A DNA stretch of 64,000 nt from positions 558,001-622,000 of the forward strand of contig NZ_JAJIWP010000002.1 of NCBI RefSeq assembly GCF_020880975.1. Direction: 5' to 3'. The notes under the pieces are model-generated. The model was not told the DNA's origin, ran no database searches, and saw nothing but the letters and a program-made list of their open reading frames with translations. The DNA is from Mucilaginibacter sp. UR6-1. GTDB lineage: Bacteria; Bacteroidota; Bacteroidia; Sphingobacteriales; Sphingobacteriaceae. Below, one piece after another: positions 51,821 through 61,400 of this stretch; within the stretch, counting starts at the first letter, position 1, and each line of letters starts with the position of its first letter. The position numbers and the translations under genes were made by a program.

Positions 51821-52240
51821 ATGCCTGAAAAAGAAAAACTACGTATTGATAAATACCTTTGGGCCATACGCCTGTTTAAAACCCGTACGCTGGCTGCTGA
51901 TGCCTGCAAGGCGGGGCGTGTTAAAAAGGATGGACAGAACCTGAAGGCATCCTACGAGGTTAAGGTGGGCGATACATACAACGTATCAAAAGGACTGGAG
52001 CGTAAGGTGGTGAAGGTTACCGGCTTGTTGGAGAACCGTGTGGATGCCAAAAAGGCTGTTGATTTTTATGAGGACCTTACCCCGGTGCAGGATACCCATT
52101 CGTTTCAATCTATGTTTCAGGCACCCACTTTACGTCGTGATCGTGGTGCAGGCCGGCCCACCAAACGCGACCGCCGCGAGATTGACGATCTGCAGGAAGG
52201 TTTTTTTGAAAACAACACCAAAGACAACGACGAAGAATAA
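51821..52240 (+). CDS. S4-domain RNA-binding protein (Hsp15/HslR-like)
   Basis: 139-residue ribosome-quality-control-type RNA-binding protein. S4 motif: LRIDKYLWAIRLFKTRTLAADACKAGRVKKDGQNLKASYEVKVGDTYNV, typical for Hsp15/RqcP-like proteins that bind free 50S subunits. The C-terminal half is basic then acidic (RRDRGAGRPTKRDRREIDDLQEGFFENNTKDNDEE). Probably translated from a leaderless message. Confidence 0.92.
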   Translation: MPEKEKLRIDKYLWAIRLFKTRTLAADACKAGRVKKDGQNLKASYEVKVGDTYNVSKGLERKVVKVTGLLENRVDAKKAVDFYEDLTPVQDTHSFQSMFQAPTLRRDRGAGRPTKRDRREIDDLQEGFFENNTKDNDEE

Positions 52241-52261
52241 CTCGAAAATATACGCCCAACA

Positions 52262-52298
52262 AAAAAGCCGCAGTTCAAAATAGAAGCTGCGGCTTTTT
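52262..52298. terminator. Bidirectional terminator
   Basis: Perfect 12-bp arms 52262-52273 and 52287-52298 beginning with A5 and ending in T5, between the S4-domain gene and the converging OmpH-like gene. Confidence 0.85.
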
Positions 52299-52309
52299 GT
52301 ATTATAACT

Positions 52310-52340
52310 CCCTCTCCTTTAGGAGAGGGTTGGAGTGAGG
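52310..52340. repeat. REP-like hairpin CCCTCTCCT..AGGAGAGGG
   Basis: Perfect 9-bp arms 52310-52318 and 52321-52329, loop TT, followed by TTGGAGTGAGG. It resembles the element at 41881-41935 (CCTCTC..GAGAGGGG with GTGAG tail). It ends 1 base from the stop codon of the OmpH-like gene. Confidence 0.65.
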
Positions 52341-52341
52341 T

Positions 52342-52962
52342 TTATTTCTTGTTATATTCCTCGTTAAGGCGTTTTACTACATCGGCAGTAACGTCAAGGC
52401 TTTCATCGCCATAAAGTACAGTAGGGTTCATGCGTGAGTAGCTCAATATCATTTTGTAGCCTTTTTCTTTAGCGTACTTTTTAGTGAATTCGCTTACCTT
52501 GTTAAATAATTTATCGTTTTCATCACCTTGTGTGTTTTGAAAAGCGGCGGTAGCATTTTGCTCATAACTCTGTATCTCCTGCGCTTTTTTCTGTAAACGC
52601 TGCTCGGTAGCGGCACGTTGGTCAGCGCTCATGGTAGCCGCATTTTTTTGGTATTCAACAAACTCGCGTTGTACGGCTTGTTTGCGCGAATCCACATCAC
52701 CCTGGGCAGCCTTTCCTTTTTTTTGCAGGCGGTCGCCCATGTCTTTTACATATTCGTATTTTGATAGCAGGGTATCCTGGTTTATGTAAACTATGGTTTC
52801 CTTAGCAACAGCAGTGCTGGTGGTTGAGGCAGTGCTTGCTGCCGGTTTGTCGGCAGGTTTTTGCTCGTTGTTGCAAGCCGCTAACGTTCCGGCTATTAAC
52901 AATGCTGCAGAGGCAGCTCCTAAAGTCAGTTTTGAAAAGTAAGAGGCTTTGTGTATCATCAT
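52342..52962 (-). CDS. OmpH/Skp-like lipoprotein chaperone
   Basis: 206 residues. Lipoprotein signal with lipobox LAAC, Cys30, then an Ala/Ser/Thr-rich linker. The OmpH/Skp domain follows (IVYINQDTLLSKYEYVKDMGDRLQKKGKAAQGDVDSRKQAVQREFVEYQKNAATMSADQRAATEQRLQKKAQEIQSYEQ..., long coiled-coil tentacles) and ends KLFNKVSEFTKKYAKEKGYKMIL. Skp holds unfolded outer-membrane proteins; lipidation is a Bacteroidota trait. A -7 element lies upstream (52982-52989). Confidence 0.88.
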   Translation of the reverse strand: MMIHKASYFSKLTLGAASAALLIAGTLAACNNEQKPADKPAASTASTTSTAVAKETIVYINQDTLLSKYEYVKDMGDRLQKKGKAAQGDVDSRKQAVQREFVEYQKNAATMSADQRAATEQRLQKKAQEIQSYEQNATAAFQNTQGDENDKLFNKVSEFTKKYAKEKGYKMILSYSRMNPTVLYGDESLDVTADVVKRLNEEYNKK

Positions 52963-52981
52963 CCTTCAGTAAAAAATTTCA

Positions 52982-52989
52982 CAAATATA
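52982..52989 (-). promoter_or_regulatory. -7 promoter element of the OmpH-like gene
   Basis: Minus strand TATATTTG fits TAnnTTTG exactly, 19 bases before ATG 52962. Confidence 0.5.
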
Positions 52990-53079
52990 ACTTTTACCAA
53001 TTACTATCCTAATCATTTACCAGGCAAGTTTCCACACCGGCGTATTTATCAACATAACGGTAATCTCGTTTATTTTTCG

Positions 53080-53087
53080 TATTTTTG
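53080..53087 (+). promoter_or_regulatory. -7 promoter element of gyrB
   Basis: TATTTTTG fits TAnnTTTG exactly, 22 bases before ATG 53110. A -33 TTG is not clear. Confidence 0.5.
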
Positions 53088-53088
53088 A

Positions 53089-55068
<1,980 letters not shown>

Positions 55069-55090
55069 GCGCCTGATCAGTACAAATACT

Positions 55091-55121
55091 AAAAAGCCTC
55101 TCAAATTTTGAGAGGCTTTTT
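55091..55121. terminator. Bidirectional terminator between gyrB and the retropepsin-like gene
   Basis: 15-bp arms (55091-55105 / 55107-55121), beginning A5 and ending T-rich. Converging genes share it; it abuts the stop of the retropepsin-like gene. Confidence 0.88.
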
Positions 55122-55562
55122 TTATGATTTTCGCTTTCTGGTTTTCAGGGTAATCTGTCGTTTGCCATAATCAATTACAGCCTTGTACTTCATCAATACA
55201 TCGCCGCCTAACACTCCCAATACCTTGGGGTGATTAAGTTGCTCGTAAGCTATATTAATGGTTGAAAGATCAAGCACGGCTACATCAAAACTATCCAGCT
55301 TTAATTCGCCCAGATGCATATCACTCAATGTTGCGGTAAATGATACCATGGAGTTGGTGCCCAGCCCCGTAGATAACTTATCGCTGGCCAAAATAAAATC
55401 TTCTCCATTGGCTTCAGCAAGCAGGGTTTTGTCAAGCGCGGTGCGAGATGCGCCGGTATCAAGCACCAGTTTATAGCTTTTGCCAAAAAGGGTTATATCT
55501 ATCAGCGGATGGAAACCATCGCCTTGCAGGTCAATTATATTTAACGGTATGATGTATTGCAT
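55122..55562 (-). CDS. Retropepsin-like aspartic protease
   Basis: 146-residue single-domain protein of the clan AA (retroviral protease-like) fold. The catalytic motif is VLDTGASRTAL (Asp35), and the second conserved element is the hydrophobic VLGVLGGDVL (about 113-122). As a single-lobe protein it should act as a homodimer. No signal peptide, so cytoplasmic. Bacterial relatives are poorly studied. It converges with gyrB. Confidence 0.85.
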   Translation of the reverse strand: MQYIIPLNIIDLQGDGFHPLIDITLFGKSYKLVLDTGASRTALDKTLLAEANGEDFILASDKLSTGLGTNSMVSFTATLSDMHLGELKLDSFDVAVLDLSTINIAYEQLNHPKVLGVLGGDVLMKYKAVIDYGKRQITLKTRKRKS

Positions 55563-56150
55563 TGGGATAAATATAGTGCTTTAATTAATGAGGTAATGTT
55601 ATCATATACTAATCCTAAAAAGGATGATAAAACTCTTAGTTAAGTTCATTACCTATCCTAAACTTCTTTTGTGCGAACAAAAGAAGCAAAAATCGCCGGC
55701 TACGCCCTGCCCGGTGAACGTTTCTACTTTTGCAAGGCTTATACTAATCCGGGCATTGCTGATGCCGGTAATACAGGTTGTTGGCGGTTTGTGCTTTTTG
55801 ATTTTCTTGTTGTTTTTTCACTACGTTATTGCGAAGTACGAAACAATCTCTTCATAACATCCCAGAGAATATCGCCCGGGGGATTAGTGCCTCGCAATGA
55901 CGCTATTTACACTATATTATCAAAGCTGTCATCTCGAACGATAGTGAGAGATCTGCCTGCGTTCATAGCAAGGTGATGGATTTCTCCTCGTACCTCGTCG
56001 AAAGGACAAAGGTTTGATTAGAGGAGGCTAATTGTCAATTAAAAAACAAATGCCGTGTTAGTTACACGGCATTTGTAAAAGTAGTATTATGATAGGCGAT
56101 CAGTACAAGCGAATTGTACCTAACTGCACACACTGCCTGTCGTAAATTGT
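55563..56150. repeat. 588-base gene-free stretch holding several palindromes
   Basis: The largest gene-free gap of the window holds: a perfect 10-bp hairpin (55663-55672 / 55677-55686, loop GCGA); a REP-like element at 55824-55902 with CGTTATTGCGAAGTACG near its left end and CCTCGCAATGACG at its right end; a second at 55926-56007 with GTCATCTCGAACGATAGTGA left and CGTACCTCGTCGAAA right; and the tamL terminator. The words (for example ATTGCGA-GTACGA, TCGACGAGGTACG) resemble dispersed intergenic repeats often seen in this group. No protein gene is credible here. Confidence 0.8.
56046..56076 (-). terminator. Terminator of the tamB-tamL operon
   Basis: Perfect 13-bp arms 56046-56058 and 56064-56076, loop TAGTT, followed on the minus strand by a T run; 75 bases beyond the tamL stop. 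Confidence 0.85.
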
Positions 56151-58436
56151 TTAGAAAGGATAGCCGATAGCCAGGTTGAATACCAGATTTTCGTGGCGCC
56201 ATGCGCTGCTGCCAAAGTCGATCTTATCAACCACCCAGCGCTGGCCTTCAGGCAACCAGGGCTTACGGATAGGGAAGCCAAGGTCAGTACGCAGTACCAA
56301 TACGGTAACATCAAAACGTAAGCCTACACCGGCATCCACCGCGAATTCTTTGTAAAAATTCTTACTAAAAGTAGCGCCTTGCAAGCCATTATTACGCATC
56401 ATCCAAATGTTACCGGCATCAACAAATACGGCACCCCGCACTATGCTGAATAGTTTTGGTCGCCATTCCACATTGCCTTCAATACGGATATCTCCAGCCT
56501 GATCGGGCAGGAAACCGCCATCATCAGGTCGGCCTGCATAATAAGTACCCGGGCCAATTGAGCGCGCCCTGAAACCGCGTAAACTATTTGAGCCGCCTAT
56601 AAAAAACTGCTGGCTGTAAGGCATCACCGTAGAGTTACCAAACGGTATACCCGCGCCAACCATCAACCGGGTAGCTATTGAACTGTTCTGACCTGTTTTG
56701 TGATAAAAGCGAAGATCGTTCTCGATCTTTACATACTGATTAAATGGTGTACCTAATACAGTTCTAACCGTGGCAGGTGTATCTGCACCTGTAACCAAAC
56801 CGGTTATTACTGCTGATGAGCTTACCCTGGCATTGTAAAATAAGGTATTGGTACGGTACTCTTCGGTAGTATTGGTAAAGGTATAACTATAGCTTGGGCC
56901 AAAGGTAAATTGCTTATCAATAACGTGCTGTAATGCCGGGTTGTTGCTACCCTTTATGCTGTCACGGTAAAGTTGTGTTACATTTGCGGGGCTCACCAGG
57001 TTAACATTTAATATATTTAATTCATGGCTTTTGTGTACGCTTTGTTTCCAGTCATACCCAAATGAGCCGTTGAAGGAGTTAAGAGTATACAGGTTGGTAC
57101 GATTGATAAGGGTGTAGCCCAATGTAAGGTTGGTATGTGGAATGTACGCATTGTCTGACCGTATGTTCACCGGGGCTATAAACCTTGGCCAGGTCAGCTT
57201 CATTTCACCACCTACCTGGTAAACGTTAAAGCCACCGCCCTGCCCCGAGAATTGCACATCCGAACTTCCGAATAAGCGGAAGGTAAGCAACTCGGCACCT
57301 TTAAAGGCGTTACGGTGTTTCCAGTTGATGTTGATCTGGGTACCCGTAAAGTTGGCCGAGTTGGTACGGCCGAGTACATCAACCTGGATTGATTTTTTAG
57401 GGTAGGGGGTTAAAAAATAAAAAACATCAAGTTTTGATGAATCGCCGGCGGCGGGTTCAAACCTGTTCTTTACAAATTTATAAGGGCCGAGGTTCACAAA
57501 ACGGTTAAGCGAGTTGTTATGGGCGGTACGGTTATACACTTCGCCAGGCTGCATCAGCACGGTATTTTTAAAAGCGAACGGGCGGATGGTTTTTCGCCTG
57601 TCAACCACATTATACCAGCGATATGATACAGCTTCATCCAGATGAAGCGCCGTATCACGCAGCGAATAATTAGGATATACGTATAGTTTATTAATGGTAT
57701 ATATACGGCGGTCGCGGTCATTAACCTTGGGTTTTACCGCAACAAATATATCTACCTGATGATTGGCGAGGGTGCTGTCTATCCGCATAATAATATCCTC
57801 CGGAGCAAAGTAAAAGAAACCCTTTTCTTTAAGCTTGGCATCAATGCGCAGGCGCTCGTTTTTTATCACATCCAGATCATACTTTTCGCCCGGTTTAAGC
57901 AGCGTTTCGCCGGCAGTACCAGCAATAGCTGTATCCAGATCTTCATTCCCTTTAGGGAAAGTTACACTGCGTATTTTATAGGCCGGGCCGGTATTTACAG
58001 TATACTCCGCCCGGGCTGTCTTTTTCTTGCCGATGGTATCGCCGCTTACTGTTGCCTGGAAATAGCTTTTGTTTTGCAGGCGGTTTTGTAATATCTCGCT
58101 GTTCTTTTCGAGGTTTACCTGGCTGGCCAAAACAGGCGGCTCACCAAATTTAGTGTTAAGCCAATGCTTAAAGCCCTTGGTTTTGTTGGTGCGCGTTTTA
58201 TTATAGATGTACAGTTTTACCCTTAAACCCAGCAGTGATGAATTTGGCTTGGGCCTGAGCAACGGAGTCAGATCAGATTCAAGGGCTTTGCGGTCGCTTT
58301 TTTTCAGGCTGTCATTGTCAACAATTTTAACCTTGCCGCCGGTATATAGCTTTTGCCCCGGCTGCAGGTATTTGGTGTTGCTGCAGGCACTTAAAAATAT
58401 GGTGAGTACTAAAACGTATTTTATATTTTTTATCAT
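56151..58436 (-). CDS. tamL: BamA-family outer-membrane lipoprotein TamL
   Basis: Outer-membrane partner of TamB. 761 residues from ATG 58436: signal MIKNIKYVLVLTIFLSAC with lipidated Cys18. A longer frame to 58508 would overlap tamB by 68 bases and bury the lipoprotein signal, so it is rejected. N-terminal POTRA region (YLQPGQKLYTGGKVKIVDNDSLKKSDRKALESDLTPLLRPKPN...) and a C-terminal BamA-like barrel with SNSLRGFRARSIGPGTYYAGR and end FNLAIGYPF. It starts 4 bases after the tamB stop codon, so the two are one transcript. In Bacteroidota this TamA-like protein is a lipoprotein, unlike TamA of Proteobacteria. Confidence 0.93.
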   Translation of the reverse strand: MIKNIKYVLVLTIFLSACSNTKYLQPGQKLYTGGKVKIVDNDSLKKSDRKALESDLTPLLRPKPNSSLLGLRVKLYIYNKTRTNKTKGFKHWLNTKFGEPPVLASQVNLEKNSEILQNRLQNKSYFQATVSGDTIGKKKTARAEYTVNTGPAYKIRSVTFPKGNEDLDTAIAGTAGETLLKPGEKYDLDVIKNERLRIDAKLKEKGFFYFAPEDIIMRIDSTLANHQVDIFVAVKPKVNDRDRRIYTINKLYVYPNYSLRDTALHLDEAVSYRWYNVVDRRKTIRPFAFKNTVLMQPGEVYNRTAHNNSLNRFVNLGPYKFVKNRFEPAAGDSSKLDVFYFLTPYPKKSIQVDVLGRTNSANFTGTQININWKHRNAFKGAELLTFRLFGSSDVQFSGQGGGFNVYQVGGEMKLTWPRFIAPVNIRSDNAYIPHTNLTLGYTLINRTNLYTLNSFNGSFGYDWKQSVHKSHELNILNVNLVSPANVTQLYRDSIKGSNNPALQHVIDKQFTFGPSYSYTFTNTTEEYRTNTLFYNARVSSSAVITGLVTGADTPATVRTVLGTPFNQYVKIENDLRFYHKTGQNSSIATRLMVGAGIPFGNSTVMPYSQQFFIGGSNSLRGFRARSIGPGTYYAGRPDDGGFLPDQAGDIRIEGNVEWRPKLFSIVRGAVFVDAGNIWMMRNNGLQGATFSKNFYKEFAVDAGVGLRFDVTVLVLRTDLGFPIRKPWLPEGQRWVVDKIDFGSSAWRHENLVFNLAIGYPF

Positions 58437-58440
58437 GAGT

Positions 58441-61400
58441 TTAGTTTGTAGGTTGCTCTTTCTTCTGTTGCTCTTCTTGCTGTTGTTGTTGCTCGTCCTT
58501 ACGTTCAAGTGCTTCGTTGCGTTTGTCTTCTTCCTCTTTCTTGCGTTTTTCTTCCTGCTTGTATTTGCGTCGGAGAGCTTTCTCCTCAGCGGTACGTTTG
58601 CGGAATATCTCGCTAAAGCGGTTATAATCCATTGTTAAGGTAAAGCCTAAACCTGTTTCAACTATCTGGCCCTGTATTACCACAAACTGATCGCGGCGGT
58701 AAGCACGCAAGGTATAGCGTCCGTCACGGCTCAACTTGTAATTAACTGATACGTTACCGGCTATGTTGGTGGTTTTTTGCCCGGCCTGCGCGCCTTCCAG
58801 ATTAAAGTTGTTACCTACTGATACTGTGAGCCTGTCGCTCAGGAAACGTTTGGATACCCCAACATTCAGGTCCGTTCGGTTTGTGGCCGTTCCGGATGAA
58901 TAATCCTCGCCTGATGTTAATCCGAAATCGAGGTCAACACCGGTTATCAGGCCGCCTGCCAGGTTGTTCAACTGGTCGGTAAGTAAGCCGCTCACACTGT
59001 TACGTATAGCCCCCTCAACACCTGCGCCACCGCCCTGGCTCTGCAATGGGTTATCACCAATAAAGTGGCCCAGTATCAATACACCCAATACCTGTTTGTT
59101 CAACTCGTTCGGGTCCTGGCGTACCTGGGCAAGCTTATTTTCAACTATGGTAAGTACCGTTTGCGGCATCGAGTAATTACTGTCAGGCAAAATAATGTCA
59201 AAGCTGATGTTTGGTTTTAAAAGCTCGTTTTTTAGGTTCAGGTTAACATTGAACGGTAGCTTTTGCTTGGCCATCACCAATGTTTGCGCATCACTTTGGC
59301 TGGCTATTAAATCAACAGGCGGCACATTGGCAATGTAAATAGCCGTTAAATCAATGTTAGCGCTGGTAGGGTCGCCCGTCCATTGTATGGTACTGCCGCT
59401 TTTAAATAAAAACTGACGTTTAACCGTGGCGAACGACAAATTGTACGAGCCATGGTTAACCGTATAAGTACCAGTTAAATTGATCTTTCCGCTTGGGTCA
59501 ATACCACCGTTAAGACTGGCTTCACCGCGCAGGTCTTTCACCATATCGCCGCTGCGTTCGTCAACCACAATATTAAAGTTGGCATTTTTATTTATGTTGA
59601 TGGTTGCCGAAACATCCATACCGGTAACGTCAGATTTGCGTAGCGAGTCCAACTGCCGCGCCAGCAATATCGAGTCGAGCTTCGGCGCGTCCTTATCAAT
59701 AAACTCGACAACGCCCTCACGGTCTTCAACACTTGGGTCGGCCGTTGGCAGTACAAAGGTCATGTCGGTTTTATCGTTCACGGTCAGGGTCGCGTCAACC
59801 ACCGGCGAATTCATATCACCCCGAACCTTAATGTCGGTATTAATATATAGTTTACCCCAAAACAGCTTGTTATCTGCCTGGGTAGAGTTGATCACCCTGA
59901 AGTTGTCGGCCTTGATATTCATCCCAAAGGCAAAATCAGTATAAGTTTTAGTATATACACTGCCCGATACTACGGCTTTATTACCGGTTGAATCAACAAG
60001 GGTAAAGTCATTAAAGCGGATGCCTTCATCATTAAAGGTGATGCTCTCCTGCGGCATACGGAAGTAGGAGTTAAGCATAGATACATTAAAGCCAACCTTG
60101 TTAAAATTAATGTCGCCCCGTACCGCCGGTGCTGATGGTGTGCCGGTGATTTTCAGCGCGCCGGTTATATCACCACTGGCATTGCGTATGGCACCAAAGC
60201 TAAAGCCTTGTATGCTCTTCATGTCCAGTTTTACAATGTTCAGGTTCATATCCATGCGGCTCTCCGGCGCGGTGTAATATAGGCCGTTCAGGTCAACCTG
60301 GTTGCCCTTGCCGGTAATGCTCACATTGGCGGCATAGGCGTTGGCGGTTTGGTTATCAACTTTAATGGCAATGTTACCCACGGTGTCACCTTTAAAATTA
60401 AAGTCGCCTACGTTAATGGCGGCTGTAAACACCGGCGATGCTTGCAGGTTGCTCACATTAGCATCACCGTTTATGGTACCGCCCACCTGGAGTGAATCCT
60501 GCTGGGCCATTTTGGTCAGGGTTTCTATCTTAAAGTTGCGGAATTGCACATCAATAGGCGAGTTTGCCTGCTGCGGGTTACTGTTAACACTTAACACCTG
60601 ATTGGCGTTGGTAATGGTAAAGTTGCGGGCCAGTATACCTTTGTTACCAAATTGCAGGGCATTATCGGCGTTAACAGCCCAGGGCATATAATCCAGCAAT
60701 AAGCCATCCTGCACAAAGCTAAATTGGTATTGTTGAGGTAATACGCTTAACGTACCGGCAATACGATAGCGTTCCTTACGTTCGCGGTCGCGCACCTGTA
60801 AACTGGTAAACAATTTATCATTTTTCAGATTGCCTGATATTGAGGTATACAGAATATCAATGGATGGCGAAACCTTCACCTCATCAACAGCGAGCTTATA
60901 GTTAAGCGCACTGTCGGTAGTATTAACATCAAGCGCCATGTTGTTCACCACCTGCTCGCCGTACACTACTTTGGGTATAGCGCCTTTTACCAGCAATTCG
61001 CCGGTGGTGCTGTTGAATCTGCCGTTGATCAGCACCGGGTCAAGCGTTTTAAGGTTCGGGGCGAATTGCTCCACCAGCGGGGTTTTTACAAAGCGAATAT
61101 CAAACGCGAATTGCTGCGGCGGGTATTTAACCTTTGGCGCAGGCTTGGTACCGGTTGCCAATGCGGTGTTAAAATACTTGGCTATTACATCCTGCATGGC
61201 AGGAGCAATGCCGGTAAGGGTGTACTTGCCGCCCATGTGCGCGGTAAGCATCGGGGTTTTTAGCCATAGCGAGCTGCTATCCGCGGTAGCGGTTGATTTC
61301 AGGCTGATGGTATCCAATTGAATACGCTGCGCTTTTTGTATCAGCAGCATATCGGTCAGCATAATATCGGCATTCAGGTAATCCGGGTCGGCAGTAGGCA

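Noticed and set aside
55671..55976. 101-residue frame in the gap upstream of tamL
   Set aside because: The translation follows repeat words (ATTGCGA..., CTCGCAATGACG) rather than protein-like sequence; such frames arise from REP-like repeats.
58437..58508. 24-residue N-terminal extension of TamL
   Set aside because: It overlaps the tamB 3' end and would hide the lipoprotein signal; ATG 58436 gives a perfect lipobox start 4 bases after the tamB stop.
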